Shown: positions 26,370 to 36,693, counted from the stretch's first letter. The stretch is 64,000 bases of DNA from Polaromonas vacuolata (GCF_012584515.1 NZ_CP051461.1:1162001-1226000), one strand, 5' to 3'. Made by a program: numbers and translations. Notes: generated by a model not told the origin, from the sequence alone.

Positions 26370-29300
26370 TCATTGGCGGTTTTGGCCGTATAAAAAGGAA
26401 GACTTAGGCCGTTTTTTTTTAAAGGCGGAACCCCAATTTCGTGGATCGCTGCTGCTTAAATCGAATTTCCAGACATTGCCCTTTAGGTCGGTGGCGAAGG
26501 CGTAGTCTGCCGTGCCGTTGTTGTCTATGTCTATCCAGCTCACACCCATCATGCCGTTGCCGCTGTCTTGGCCTAACGGTAAAAGTTTGTAGTAGTCGTT
26601 ATTGATGCGCCAAACACCGCTACTGTCTGGGCCGTCAACGCCAAGAACAAAAAGTGCTGCGTTACCGTTGGCAGAGTTCACGCCATTGGGAATGAGCACC
26701 GCCCACTTGCCGTTGTTCAGCTGAACTATGGGTGAGGCTTGGCCGCTGAAATGGTTAACGCCGGGTTCGCTTAAAACATGGCCCATATCGCTGTCATCAG
26801 TTGGCGTGAATTGCCACTTAAAAATCGCTGCGGCATTGGATTCGACCAGCTGGCTTGGGTCAGTTACGGCCAATGCAAAAACCCCTTTTGCGCCGCGCCC
26901 CAGACTGGCAAAAAGATAGCTGGCCCAACTCGGTTGGCCGTTACTGGTTTGGCTGGTGATCACATCACCGCTAAATGGATTGCCGTCCATGCCCGCGCTA
27001 ATGGCTGCCGTGGGCTTTGCTAAATCGGGCAGCAATGCTGCCAACATACCCGGCAAAAAAGATATGACGGGTGTACCCGTATTGGCTTTAAAGGCATGCA
27101 GCATGCCGTCATTAGCGCCTACCCAGAGTAGTTTTTCCCGTTGCGCATAGGTCGCAGAAAACGCCGCGTAAGAAGGCAGGCCAGCGGGTAGCAGTGCATC
27201 AAAAAACCGTGCGCTTGGCCTGCTTTGAAGCCAAGGTACGGCGTTCACGACAGTGCCCATTAAATTGCTTTGGCTGCGCGCCTGGAAGCGCTCGCCGCGT
27301 GGGTCTTCGTTTTGGGTGTCGCCGCGAATATAGTCCAGCAAAGCTTGGGCGCGATGTTCGGCTTTATCGCGACTCAATTTGCCAGTCAGGTCTGGGCTGC
27401 TTAACGCGACTTTGTATGCGGTGTTAAGTGCATTCCATTTCAAACTTATGCCTTGATTTTTACCTTGTGCAGTCGCTTGGTTGCTAATGATTTGTCGTTC
27501 TGTCCATGGCCATCGCTTGAGTGTCTCGCCGGCGTTCCAAGTCGCTGTGGTTTGAAAATTTCCATCTGCTTCGAGTCGGTAAGCCAGTACTGAACCGGTT
27601 TTAAGCGTTGGGTCGAATTGGCTGATGTATTTATAACTACCGACCACTAACTGACTGGATGAGACTGTTAGTCCTGCATTTGCTGATGTGACAATTTTTT
27701 CAAATCTGTCTTTGAGCTGGCGCTCTAGCCGCTCTGGCTGGCGGGTTGGGAAGTAGCCCTCAGGCATGTCGTCGCCGCAAGCTGCCAGCGGTGCATCGCC
27801 ACAAGACTGGACGTCTGTACGCTGGCTACGCCATGAATTTTCGGGCAAAGACTCGCTGCTGCTGAGGTTAAAACTGCTGGCTTTGGTTGTGTCGAAGCCA
27901 CCATATTTTGCGGCGTACCAAAGTGGGTCTTTAAGCAATACATCTGCTGCGCCACGCATGTTGAAGGTGCCGACAACGGGTAGGTCTACATCGTGGATGG
28001 TGCGCGCGCCTAAGCTACTCATGCAGGGACTAATGAGTAGGCCTAAATCTTTTGCCAGTGCGCGTGTGGCGACGTGGTCTGGCCAGTCTTGGGCTTTATA
28101 AGGTCCAGCGGCAATGGCATGCCCGTTAAGGCTGCCTGTTGTTTCGCGATAGTCTTGGCTGGCGCACAGTGTGCCTGCCATGCTAACAACAGTAGGCGTT
28201 TTTGCATTCGCTGGCACGACCCCGACATGGCCGTGTGTGAGGTAGACCTTGTCTGCCGAGTCTTGTCTTTGCTGGCTGCCGGACGGTGCGTTGGCGTGGT
28301 TTACGCCGATGATGCTGTAACCCTGCGCGGCTTGGTCGTTACCGCCTACATTGACGATGTCGCTAGTAATTTTTATTTGGTAGTCGGCGCCTTTGCTTGG
28401 CGGCGCGATGATGTCGTAACGCAAGTAGCCGGTGAGAGCCATGTCATGGTTGCCGCCAAACAGCGCATCGCTCCAAGTGACCAAAAAAGCGCCGTGTAGG
28501 TCGGACGTGCTAATCGCAGAAAAAGTCAGCATTGACGAAGCGCCGTTTTTTGACCGACCTTCTGGCGTGATGTAGACAAACTTTTGCGGTTGACTGTGGG
28601 GTATGGCTACGGCTATACGTGCAGTACTGCCGCCCAAATTCATGACCATGGTTTTGACCGTTAATGCGTGGGCTGGCGCATCGGCAGGCAGGCTTAGGTT
28701 TTGTATCTTGTGTGTGTTGCCATAAAGCGCTGCGCCAGCTATATGGTAGGAGCCGCCTAGAGCTGGTGCTTCTGGGCAAATGCCACTGACATCGGCTAGA
28801 TTGGTCACGTATTTAGCGCTGCAGTCTTGGCCAAATTTGCCGTTTAAAGTGTTGCCAATACCGACGGCTCGCCAGCTGTTGTTTATGCCTTCTGCGCTGC
28901 CCACGCGCTGGGTGTAGCTAGCCAGTTCAGGTTGGCCAGGTAGCGCTGAAAAGAGTTGGCCAGCCTCTTGGTCAAAGCTCAACGCGCTGCTAGAGATGGC
29001 CAGTATGTTTAGCGGTCGGCAAGCTGGTTTGCCGTAGTGGCTCACTCGGCTAATATCGCTTTGATTAAGCGGATTAAGCGGATTAAGCGGATTAAGCGGA
29101 TTAAGCGGATTAAGCGGATTTTTGACGCTGATGCCGCGGCTGTTGTCTTTACTTTTCGGCGGCTTGTTGTCGTTATTGCCAGCGTAATAATTCAGCGCTT
29201 GCACCACCATTTCGCTTATCGGATTGCCCCAAGCGGGCAGGCTGCCTTCGTTGGCCTGCATTTGAGTCGCTGTTTGGTGAGTCGCGCCATAACTACCATT

Positions 29301-30626
29301 TTGCCGGCCATAAAGCGTTATGCGGTCTAGCGCCGCAATCGCACCTTGGCCGGCGCTGGCGCAAGCGGGCGGCAAACTGGGGTTGTTGCCGTCGACTGAA
29401 ATACTGTTGGCTGCATGGCAAAAACGCCCGGTTTTGAGGTCAATCTCATCTTGTAAATCGCCGATATTTTTGCGCAAAGCACCGGCGCTGAGGTTGCGGT
29501 CATAGCTGCCGGTGATCAGGCCGATTTCTGCTTTTGCACTGCTTTGACCGGCAGCGGGGAGGCCCAATTCTTGTAGTAAGCCATAGGGCTTGTAGTTGCT
29601 GTCTGTGGTTTGCTTGGTCGCGCTGGCTTGGTCAAATTTTTGACAGCGTTCTTGGCCTAGTAGTGCGGGCTCGCAAACCTTGATGCGCAGCGTTAAGTCT
29701 GGGCCTGTGTGGCCGTATGCGGCGGCATCGCTTGCTAGGGTGGGGAGGGCGGATTCATGTCTCAAGCTGGCGCCTCCATACCAGGCTTGGATGTTGCTGT
29801 AATAACGTGCCAGCTTATTGCCAAGCTTGGCAGCATTGGCCGCCTTAGGGTCAAGTTGCTCGTCAGCCCAGATGCAGCTGCGGTCGTTGATCGTGGCCCA
29901 CATTTTGTAATTGCCTTTGGCTAGGCGTAATTGCGGTGTGCCCGATTCGCTGTCAAGCGCTGAGCGGTTGCAAAGCGTTAACCCGGCGTAGTTATTCACG
30001 TTGTCGCCGGTTTTTTTGGTCAGATCACGGGTCGAGAACGGGGTGTAGTCGCGGATATCTGCCCCAGCGTAAAACTTAACGAAGGCGTGTGAGTCCTGGC
30101 TCAAGCTAGCAGTCTCCAGTAGGGTTTGTTTTAGGCTGTCGGTGCTGCGCTTGCCGCCATACAGAATCTTGCGCAGGACATCTAGCCGCGTCATACTGGC
30201 CCAGTTCAAGAAGTTTCCACTCCACAAACTGGCGCTGGCAGGGCAACTATAGCGCACGCCTTTGTCCGTTGCTGTACGGTTAGTCTGTGCCATGCTGTCT
30301 GGCTCAAAAAGGTCATTGTTATACCTGTAGCATTTGCTGGAATCAAAATAACCGTAATAGCTAAAGCTTGGTTTGAACGTGGTGTCTAAAACACCATCGC
30401 CATCTAAATCCTCGAAGTCGCTATAGGCCGGTGAAAACAGTGTGTGGTCTTTGGATACGACCAACATCAACATGGGTTTAAGACTGTTTGTGGTGATGTT
30501 GGGCGGTAGGGCAGATAGCGGCTGGGCACCCATAAGATCGCTGCAAACCATGCCAATGCAAACTGGTAGAGAAATTCTTATTAGCCACCAGCAAGACAAC
30601 ATTTTTTTCAGAGCAAATGGTTTCAT
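26370..30626 (-). CDS. pilY1: Type IV pilus tip adhesin/assembly protein PilY1, N-terminal and central part
   Basis: PilY1/PilC family protein needed for pilus assembly, adhesion and surface sensing. I start it at ATG 30626 (MKPFALKKM, then a hydrophobic signal-like segment); a start 43 residues earlier would overlap pilX. 1418 residues are readable before a TGA caused by a frameshift at an A9 run (26412-26420, T on the plus strand). The C-terminal beta-propeller begins around residue 1150 (LWVGANDGMLHAF), and the calcium-binding loop DIDNNGTAD lies near residue 1366. A 9-bp repeat encodes six Asn-Pro-Leu units near 29063-29118. Corrected length is about 1680 residues with 25586-26314. Confidence 0.88.
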   Translation of the reverse strand: MKPFALKKMLSCWWLIRISLPVCIGMVCSDLMGAQPLSALPPNITTNSLKPMLMLVVSKDHTLFSPAYSDFEDLDGDGVLDTTFKPSFSYYGYFDSSKCYRYNNDLFEPDSMAQTNRTATDKGVRYSCPASASLWSGNFLNWASMTRLDVLRKILYGGKRSTDSLKQTLLETASLSQDSHAFVKFYAGADIRDYTPFSTRDLTKKTGDNVNNYAGLTLCNRSALDSESGTPQLRLAKGNYKMWATINDRSCIWADEQLDPKAANAAKLGNKLARYYSNIQAWYGGASLRHESALPTLASDAAAYGHTGPDLTLRIKVCEPALLGQERCQKFDQASATKQTTDSNYKPYGLLQELGLPAAGQSSAKAEIGLITGSYDRNLSAGALRKNIGDLQDEIDLKTGRFCHAANSISVDGNNPSLPPACASAGQGAIAALDRITLYGRQNGSYGATHQTATQMQANEGSLPAWGNPISEMVVQALNYYAGNNDNKPPKSKDNSRGISVKNPLNPLNPLNPLNPLNPLNQSDISRVSHYGKPACRPLNILAISSSALSFDQEAGQLFSALPGQPELASYTQRVGSAEGINNSWRAVGIGNTLNGKFGQDCSAKYVTNLADVSGICPEAPALGGSYHIAGAALYGNTHKIQNLSLPADAPAHALTVKTMVMNLGGSTARIAVAIPHSQPQKFVYITPEGRSKNGASSMLTFSAISTSDLHGAFLVTWSDALFGGNHDMALTGYLRYDIIAPPSKGADYQIKITSDIVNVGGNDQAAQGYSIIGVNHANAPSGSQQRQDSADKVYLTHGHVGVVPANAKTPTVVSMAGTLCASQDYRETTGSLNGHAIAAGPYKAQDWPDHVATRALAKDLGLLISPCMSSLGARTIHDVDLPVVGTFNMRGAADVLLKDPLWYAAKYGGFDTTKASSFNLSSSESLPENSWRSQRTDVQSCGDAPLAACGDDMPEGYFPTRQPERLERQLKDRFEKIVTSANAGLTVSSSQLVVGSYKYISQFDPTLKTGSVLAYRLEADGNFQTTATWNAGETLKRWPWTERQIISNQATAQGKNQGISLKWNALNTAYKVALSSPDLTGKLSRDKAEHRAQALLDYIRGDTQNEDPRGERFQARSQSNLMGTVVNAVPWLQSRPSARFFDALLPAGLPSYAAFSATYAQREKLLWVGANDGMLHAFKANTGTPVISFLPGMLAALLPDLAKPTAAISAGMDGNPFSGDVITSQTSNGQPSWASYLFASLGRGAKGVFALAVTDPSQLVESNAAAIFKWQFTPTDDSDMGHVLSEPGVNHFSGQASPIVQLNNGKWAVLIPNGVNSANGNAALFVLGVDGPDSSGVWRINNDYYKLLPLGQDSGNGMMGVSWIDIDNNGTADYAFATDLKGNVWKFDLSSSDPRNWGSAFKKKRPKSSFLYGQNRQ
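26412..26420 (-). repeat. A9 homopolymer tract that breaks the pilY1 frame
   Basis: Nine T on the plus strand (nine A in the mRNA sense), preceded in the gene by TTT and followed by CGG. Nine bases give a stop within about 15 codons. Eight (or eleven) bases would restore the full PilY1 frame. This could be a sequencing error, a decayed gene, or slippage-based phase variation. Confidence 0.9.
29063..29118 (-). repeat. Nonanucleotide repeat encoding Asn-Pro-Leu units in PilY1
   Basis: Tandem 9-bp units (GATTAAGCG on the plus strand) encode six consecutive Asn-Pro-Leu triplets. The unit length keeps the frame, so copy number changes would only lengthen or shorten the protein. Confidence 0.92.
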
Positions 30627-30657
30627 GTGGCAGTGTTGAAAAGTTAAAAACCTAAAA

Positions 30658-31353
30658 TTATTCAAAGGGTTGAAAGTAGCTTTGCAGCACGATTTCAGTG
30701 TTCGGACTGCGGCCAAAGCCGCGTGCATTGATACGGAAATAGTTGTTTTGGCCAAGCCGAAAGTACTCGATCAAATACTCACTCTGACGAGATACGCCGA
30801 TAATTTTTGGTCTACCCGTGTAGGTGCCAAAGGGCACGCCACCGCTGAAGTTGCAGTTCTCGGCTAAGCGCGCAGGTTTGCTGCCCAGGTTGTCGTTCCA
30901 TTGGCCACCCTTCGAGGCTGGCCACCAAGGTTCTGAGAGTTCTGTGTTGCTTGCGCTGGCTAATTTGTAGTCACTGCTTTCGTAGCGCGCAGGATTTATG
31001 GCACATTGGCCTTGCGAACAATTGGCGTTGAACTGAGCAATACTTTCGCTGATCGGCCGTGCATCGCCTCTGGCGCAATAGGCACCGGGGCGGATCGCAC
31101 CATTGGTGAGTAAAAGGTCAAATTCTCCGTCCCTGAGCGCCGCTTCTGCTGCCTCATGTGCGACTTGTGCATCGAGCTGCTGTCTGGCTAAGCGCTCACT
31201 CAGACTGACGCTGTTTGCGCTCCAAAGCGCCATGACCGTCATAGCCAACATAAAAAGCAATACGACAACTAATGCCGCGCCGTGCTGGCCCGTCAGCCTA
31301 GCCCATGACTTAGCTGATTTTTGGCCTGCGGTAGTGGGTTTGAACGCCTGCAT
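30658..31353 (-). CDS. pilX: Type IV pilus assembly protein PilX
   Basis: About 231 residues from ATG 31353; an in-frame start at 31407 would overlap pilW by 41 bp. The N-terminal GQHGAALVVVLLFMLAMTVMAL is the PilX-type hydrophobic helix, which lacks a standard prepilin Phe-Thr-Leu motif. EAALRDGEFDLL matches the conserved part after the helix. Lies between pilW and pilY1 in the canonical minor-pilin order. Confidence 0.85.
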   Translation of the reverse strand: MQAFKPTTAGQKSAKSWARLTGQHGAALVVVLLFMLAMTVMALWSANSVSLSERLARQQLDAQVAHEAAEAALRDGEFDLLLTNGAIRPGAYCARGDARPISESIAQFNANCSQGQCAINPARYESSDYKLASASNTELSEPWWPASKGGQWNDNLGSKPARLAENCNFSGGVPFGTYTGRPKIIGVSRQSEYLIEYFRLGQNNYFRINARGFGRSPNTEIVLQSYFQPFE

Positions 31354-31366
31354 GGACTGCTTTGCT

Positions 31367-32392
31367 TTAGTGAATAAGCGTTTGCGTGAGGTTGTTGCGC
31401 AACGCAAAAATCTTGCGGTAAACGCGGCGTATAAAGTTGTCCTTAGTTGTGACGCGCATGCCTTTGCAGTCGATATAAGTCGATACAGCGTTAGGGCTGG
31501 AGGTCAGTTTTGTTGGGCTTAATCCGCGCGCTAGCAGGCACACTTCTACGGATGACACGCGCGACCAGGCATTTCTCGTTTGCGCGTCTATTTCTAAATT
31601 GGCCAGCACGTCCATCTGACTGGCGCTGTAGAAAGCAGTTGCTTGCCGGGTTTCTGGGTCTGCGAAAACGCCGTAACGGAACTGCAAATCTTCTATGCCG
31701 TTGATTGCCGGCATGTAAGCGCTGGCGCGGTTACCGCTGCAGGCCAGGCTTGCAGTCTTGATGCTTTGGCCATCTTGGTTAAAAGTGACTGGGTTAAGGG
31801 TAAATCGGGCCGATACCCATAATGGCGTCTTGGCCGTGCGACCCAAATTGTTGCTTGAGTAGGTCGCAGCGCTGGCGTTGTTGTCCAATCTGTCGATGTT
31901 TTCTGCACTCAGACCTACATTGCCGCCGGCGCAATCCATGCGTTGGCCGATTTTTGACCCCATGGCGTCGTTGGTAAAGTAGTTAACCACCAGCGTGTCA
32001 GCGGTGATGCTGCTCGACGGGTGTGCGACGCAACCTTCGCCCTGAAAGCGCATGGCGGAGCAGCCGAATACACCGCTGTCAAAGGCTACGGGTGCACCCG
32101 CCACCACATTTGTATAGACGTCTACTTGTAGCCGTTCGCGCCCAGTATCCAATGCCCGAATGGCGGGATAAAAGCCAGCGTTAACCAGAACGCGTCCAAT
32201 CATGTCTAACGCGAATTGACCGCTTTCGTCCACGCTTTGTTGTTCAGCCAAGGCGCGTCTGGTGTTTGAACTGTCTAAATAGAGGTTGGCTGCCGCAATC
32301 ACAAGCGCTAAGTTGATGACCAGTGCAATCATTAATTCGATGAGGGAAAAGCCGCGCTCTTTTTTTGCGAAAGGGCGGACTTGCTCCGTCAT
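31367..32392 (-). CDS. pilW: Type IV pilus minor pilin PilW
   Basis: 341 residues with the prepilin signature ERGFSLIELMIALVINLALVIAAANLYL (cleavage after Gly14, Glu at +5). PilW-type proteins are long minor pilins that prime pilus assembly. Its ATG overlaps the end of pilV by 4 bp. Confidence 0.9.
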   Translation of the reverse strand: MTEQVRPFAKKERGFSLIELMIALVINLALVIAAANLYLDSSNTRRALAEQQSVDESGQFALDMIGRVLVNAGFYPAIRALDTGRERLQVDVYTNVVAGAPVAFDSGVFGCSAMRFQGEGCVAHPSSSITADTLVVNYFTNDAMGSKIGQRMDCAGGNVGLSAENIDRLDNNASAATYSSNNLGRTAKTPLWVSARFTLNPVTFNQDGQSIKTASLACSGNRASAYMPAINGIEDLQFRYGVFADPETRQATAFYSASQMDVLANLEIDAQTRNAWSRVSSVEVCLLARGLSPTKLTSSPNAVSTYIDCKGMRVTTKDNFIRRVYRKIFALRNNLTQTLIH

Positions 32393-33015
32393 GGCAGCAG
32401 CAGTGTGGTGTGGCAGCGCACGCCCTTAGGCACTTGGGCAGTACCGGGGCAGCAGTTTTGAAGACTGGCGTTAGATAGGCCGAGTTTGTCGCAGCTGTCG
32501 CTGTCGCGTAGTTGTTCGGTTTCGCGCTTAAGGTCTGATCGGGTGCGGTGCTGTTTGTCAAACCACATCAGAGTTAGCTTGATACCGTCTTGAGAGTTGC
32601 CAGAAATTTGCGCTGATCCGCCGGGTATTTCTTCACGCAGTTTGACGCGCCAACTGGCTACATCGCAAACTGACCTTTGCTGCGCACCTAAGTCCGAAGC
32701 GTTGCAAAACTTAGGCACTGCGACTGGCACTAAGGCCTGATTGGCCCAGCTGCTCACCAGATGAAATGCTGATGCGTTAGCGCTTTGTTCTTTTTTGGGT
32801 ACTTGTGACAAATTGCTGCGCATGCGGTCAGAAAAATCCGCTGTTAGAAATGCCAGTTTGGCGCGCGAGGTGGCGCTTACCTGCTGACCTATAGATTGCG
32901 CTTGCAGCGCTGCCATGCCCAAGGTTGCAATACTCATGATGACTAGGCTGACAAGAACTTCTATTAATGAGCTTCCAGAGCAAGATTGCGGTGCATTAGC
33001 GCGGTCGGGCTTCAT
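32389..33015 (-). CDS. pilV: Type IV pilus minor pilin PilV
   Basis: 208 residues. Prepilin signature CSGSSLIEVLVSLVIMSIATLGMAALQ near residue 12, with cleavage after Gly and Glu at +5; the AALQAQSIGQQ continuation is typical of PilV. Overlaps fimT upstream and pilW downstream by 4 bp each, indicating a tightly coupled operon. Confidence 0.9.
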   Translation of the reverse strand: MKPDRANAPQSCSGSSLIEVLVSLVIMSIATLGMAALQAQSIGQQVSATSRAKLAFLTADFSDRMRSNLSQVPKKEQSANASAFHLVSSWANQALVPVAVPKFCNASDLGAQQRSVCDVASWRVKLREEIPGGSAQISGNSQDGIKLTLMWFDKQHRTRSDLKRETEQLRDSDSCDKLGLSNASLQNCCPGTAQVPKGVRCHTTLLLP

Positions 33016-33740
33016 AGCTTTGTATTGACGTTATGACTGACGTTATTGCTGGCGTTAGTCTCAATTCTGGTGCGCCCCATGACGTCTACGTAAATGATGC
33101 TCGACATAGGGTCTTGGCTGCGTTCGGTGTCGGTAAGCCGCAGTTGACCGGTTTCACCTAAGCTCATACCGCCTTGCGGGCCAAAGCTAAAACTGGTTTT
33201 GTTGTTGACGCTGCGCAATGTGTAGCGCTTATCGCTCGCTTGTCTGACCGAGATGATGTAGCCGGGGCTGGCCGGATCGGAGTTGCTCACTGTAGTGCAA
33301 TTTGGATTGAGAAAAACTATCCAACCCATCTGCCAATCATCTGGCCCATAACCGTCTGCGCCTGAAGCGTTGCACTGAGGTGCGGCTGTGCTTGTGCTGC
33401 TGGACTTACAGACGCTGGCGCAACTATTACGGTTAACTGCTTCGGCACGCGCCTTGTGCATAGCGCCTATGAAGTCGTGGCTTAGTGACTGCATATTGCT
33501 ACGCCTGAAAAACTCGCCCAGAGCCGGTGCTGTCAGCGCGGCGAGGATTGCGGTAAGGCTAATAGTTACTAGCAATTCAGTGAGGCTTAGGCCTGACAGC
33601 GCTTGGTGAGCGGGACTAAATGGCTTGTGTGGGCTAGGTACATCTGTACCTAAGGTGCTTGCTGCTGTTGCAGCGATGGCAATTCGCTCTGGCAGAGCCT
33701 GATTACTGCGTGGCTCGACTGCAGCGGTCGAATAATGCAT
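33012..33740 (-). CDS. fimT: Prepilin-type protein, GspH/FimT family
   Basis: 242 residues. After a 50-residue leader-like stretch comes GLSLTELLVTISLTAILAALTAPAL, a prepilin helix with Glu at +5, and the GspH/FimT core (GAMHKARAEAVNRN). The long leader is unusual; the true start may be an internal codon nearer the helix. First gene of the fimT-pilV-pilW-pilX-pilY1-pilE run. Confidence 0.85.
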   Translation of the reverse strand: MHYSTAAVEPRSNQALPERIAIAATAASTLGTDVPSPHKPFSPAHQALSGLSLTELLVTISLTAILAALTAPALGEFFRRSNMQSLSHDFIGAMHKARAEAVNRNSCASVCKSSSTSTAAPQCNASGADGYGPDDWQMGWIVFLNPNCTTVSNSDPASPGYIISVRQASDKRYTLRSVNNKTSFSFGPQGGMSLGETGQLRLTDTERSQDPMSSIIYVDVMGRTRIETNASNNVSHNVNTKL

Positions 33741-33840
33741 GGCGCAATTTTAGGTAGGCCTATCGACTTGATGCCAGCCCACTTATCAGCTTTATTCTGC
33801 CGTTCATCCTCCGCAGCGTACGCTCTCTACATTTCGACTT

Positions 33841-34290
33841 TTAACGATTGACCTCATCCACCATGACTCGAAAATCATCTATGTCTTCAAAGCTTCGGTA
33901 GACGCTGGCAAAACGGATGTAGGCGACTTTGTCTAGCCTTTTGAGCTCGTGCATAACCAGCTCACCTAAGTGCGGGGATGCAACTTCCCGCAGGCCTAGG
34001 CTGAGTAGCTTTTCCTCTATGTGTTCGACGGCGGCGTCAATTTGTTCGACGCTGACCGGGCGTTTTCGCAGAGCCAACTTCATCGAGTCCAAAATCTTGC
34101 CGCGCTTGTACTCTATGCGCCGGCCATCTTTTTTGACTATTGTGGGAAAAGTGACGTCAGCGCGCTCGTAGGTAGTAAAGCGTTTTTCACAGCTGCCGCA
34201 CTGGCGGCGTCGGCGTATGAAGTCAGCATCTTCTGAGACCCGGGTCTCGACTACCTGGGTCTCAAGATGTCCGCAAAACGGGCATTTCAT
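33841..34290 (-). CDS. nrdR: Transcriptional repressor NrdR
   Basis: 149-residue repressor of ribonucleotide reductase genes. The N-terminal zinc ribbon has the four Cys in [17 protein letters not shown] and [16 protein letters not shown], followed by the ATP-cone domain with [10 protein letters not shown]. The length and order match the family exactly. glyA lies about 60 bp upstream, the common nrdR-glyA linkage. Confidence 0.97.
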   Translation of the reverse strand: MKCPFCGHLETQVVETRVSEDADFIRRRRQCGSCEKRFTTYERADVTFPTIVKKDGRRIEYKRGKILDSMKLALRKRPVSVEQIDAAVEHIEEKLLSLGLREVASPHLGELVMHELKRLDKVAYIRFASVYRSFEDIDDFRVMVDEVNR

Positions 34291-34348
34291 AACCGCTAGT
34301 CCTAGGCTTGTTGCAGCATGAGAAAAAGCAAGCGTATGCCCTGTTTTC

Positions 34349-35593
34349 TTAGCTGTAAACCGGAAAGCGAGTGGTCAGCGCATGCACTTTTGCACGCACT
34401 GCTGCCAAATTAGCCTCGTCACGCGGGTTGTCGAGCACGTCGGCAATCAGCATGGCGGTTTGGCGCGCTTCTTCGTCTTTGAACCCGCGAGTCGTCATAG
34501 CGGGTGTGCCTATGCGCACACCGCTGGTGACCATTGGCTTTTCTGGATCGTTAGGAATGGCGTTCTTATTGATAGTCATGTGAGCACTGCCCAGTACGGC
34601 TTCAGCTTCTTTGCCAGTGATGCCTTTGGCGCGTAAATCAACCAGCATGACATGGCTCTCAGTACGGCCGCTGACTATGCGCAGACCGCGCTCAATCAAG
34701 GTGTTGGCAATGATGTCGGCGTTACGCAGCACTTGCTTTTGGTAGACCTTGAACTCAGGCGCCATCGCTTCTTTAAAGGCAATCGCTTTGGCTGCGATCA
34801 CATGCATTAATGGGCCACCTTGCAGACCAGGGAAGATGGCGCTGTTAATGGCTTTTTCATGTTCGGCCTTCATCAAAATGATGCCGCCGCGTGGGCCGCG
34901 CAGGCTTTTGTGAGTGGTTGAGGTCACGACGTCTGCAAACGGAACTGGGTTGGGATAAACACCCGCCACGACAAGGCCTGAGTAATGCGCAATATCGACC
35001 ATGAAAATAGCGCCAACGTCTTTGGCGACTTTGGCAAAACGTTCAAAGTCAATCTTTAAGCTGTAAGCGGACGCACCAGCAATAATGAGCTTGGGCTTGG
35101 TCTCATGGGCTTTGCGCTCCATGGCGTCGTAGTCAATTTCTTCTTTGTCGTTCAGACCGTAGCTGACGGCGTTAAACCACTTGCCGCTGATATTGAGCGA
35201 CATACCGTGAGTCAAGTGACCGCCTTCAGCCAAACTCATACCTAATATGGTGTCACCTGGTTTTAGAAAAGCCAGAAAAACTGCTTCGTTAGCCGATGCA
35301 CCGCAATGCGGTTGTACGTTGGCGGCTTCGGCGCCAAACAGTGTTTTGATGCGGTCGATAGCGAGTTGTTCGGCAATGTCAACATGCTCGCAGCCACCGT
35401 AGTAGCGGCGGCCGGGATAGCCTTCTGCGTATTTGTTGGTTAGCTGTGAGCCTTGTGCGGCCATCACTGCTGGTGAGGCATAGTTTTCGCTAGCAATCAG
35501 CTCAATATGCTGCTCTTGGCGTTTGTTTTCGGCCTGTATGGCGGCAAAGATTTCAGGATCGGTTTGTTCAATGAGAATGTCGCGGTGATACAT
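34349..35593 (-). CDS. glyA: Serine hydroxymethyltransferase
   Basis: 414 residues. PLP enzyme converting serine and tetrahydrofolate to glycine and methylene-tetrahydrofolate. The PLP lysine lies in [14 protein letters not shown] near residue 229. [12 protein letters not shown] and [20 protein letters not shown] are diagnostic. The start ATG at 35593 follows AAAGGACTGCC, a good ribosome-binding site. No glycine riboswitch is recognisable in the 220 bp upstream. Confidence 0.98.
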   Translation of the reverse strand: MYHRDILIEQTDPEIFAAIQAENKRQEQHIELIASENYASPAVMAAQGSQLTNKYAEGYPGRRYYGGCEHVDIAEQLAIDRIKTLFGAEAANVQPHCGASANEAVFLAFLKPGDTILGMSLAEGGHLTHGMSLNISGKWFNAVSYGLNDKEEIDYDAMERKAHETKPKLIIAGASAYSLKIDFERFAKVAKDVGAIFMVDIAHYSGLVVAGVYPNPVPFADVVTSTTHKSLRGPRGGIILMKAEHEKAINSAIFPGLQGGPLMHVIAAKAIAFKEAMAPEFKVYQKQVLRNADIIANTLIERGLRIVSGRTESHVMLVDLRAKGITGKEAEAVLGSAHMTINKNAIPNDPEKPMVTSGVRIGTPAMTTRGFKDEEARQTAMLIADVLDNPRDEANLAAVRAKVHALTTRFPVYS

Positions 35594-35814
35594 GGCAGTC
35601 CTTTGGAAAGACGTGGTCCCTGTGCATTAATCAATGCTAGAAGGGCTGCCCAGGCGAACGGCTGATCACTTTAATGTGCCAAAACAGCCATTAAAGCGGT
35701 GCGCTTCCCAGTGGTGTCCCACCTTAACTTAACAGCTTTTGCTGCCAAGCCTATCGCCAGTTGCGCACCTATTAAGTGTAGCGCAGAGGAGAAGGCTGTC
35801 GCCTTGCCCGGGCT

Positions 35815-36693
35815 TTACCAGAAAGTGGATAAGGCGGCTACTTTTTCAGAAGCGTTGTCACTGCCTGGGCGACGCTCTGAGGCTGGCAATGACGCTGGAA
35901 TTGGACGTGATTGACCATTGTTGATGTTGGGCGAGGATGGGCTAAGTCCGGCGACAACAGCTAATAAACGAGCGTGCTCTGCCATGACTTTACTGGTGTA
36001 GCCACCGTCGCTATCAAGATTTGCAGCGCCTACGTAGTACTTCAGACCGCCCTCAATAGAGCCAGCACGGGTGATGCACTCTTGCAGCACTTTTACGCCA
36101 ACGCGTAAATTGGTAACTGGATCAAATGCGGCCAGACGGCCACCGAAGTTTTCATATTTGTCATGATGGATTTTTGTCATCACCTGCATCAGTCCCTGAG
36201 CGCCAACAGGACTTTGCGCAAAAGGATTGAAACCAGACTCTATCGCCATAATGGCGAGAATCAAGGTTGGGTCAAGTTTGGCTTGTTGGCCAATCTCGAA
36301 AGCGGTTGCAACCAAAACGCTCAACGGCTCCGGTGCCACGCTATATTTTCTGCCCAACCAAAAAGCCAGCGCGGCTTGTTGTTTCGGTAAATCTTTTGGA
36401 TTTGCCGCAGTTGCGCGATCAATCGCTTCTGGCTCAGTAAAACCAACAATCACTTCCTGGCGATCTTGCAACCAAGTCATGAGTCTGGCCTCGCCAGCTT
36501 GGCGCAGATCCGGGCGTGCAGTCAAAGTGATCACAGCAAAAGCCACTGCCAAGCCCAAAAGAGCAAAGCTGTTGTGGGTGATTTCGAAAAAGCCTTTCAT
36601 AACATCTTCGGCAATATTGCCTAGACTGTTTTTAAGGTTTTGTATTTGCGTATCAAAGCTATGCTTGTAGCTTGAGTTGCGAGATGTTGACAT
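35815..36693 (-). CDS. Lytic transglycosylase, SLT domain
   Basis: About 292 residues from ATG 36693, preceded by AGCAGGAATGCT with a clear ribosome-binding site; an in-frame start 35 codons earlier is less likely. A membrane segment lies near residues 43-60 (FALLGLAVAFAVITL). The SLT domain shows the catalytic Glu in LILAIMAIESGFNPFAQSPVGAQGLMQVM and the later ANLRVGVKVLQ-type block (NLRVGVKVLQ). It cleaves murein glycan strands. Membrane-anchored rather than secreted. Confidence 0.87.
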   Translation of the reverse strand: MSTSRNSSYKHSFDTQIQNLKNSLGNIAEDVMKGFFEITHNSFALLGLAVAFAVITLTARPDLRQAGEARLMTWLQDRQEVIVGFTEPEAIDRATAANPKDLPKQQAALAFWLGRKYSVAPEPLSVLVATAFEIGQQAKLDPTLILAIMAIESGFNPFAQSPVGAQGLMQVMTKIHHDKYENFGGRLAAFDPVTNLRVGVKVLQECITRAGSIEGGLKYYVGAANLDSDGGYTSKVMAEHARLLAVVAGLSPSSPNINNGQSRPIPASLPASERRPGSDNASEKVAALSTFW

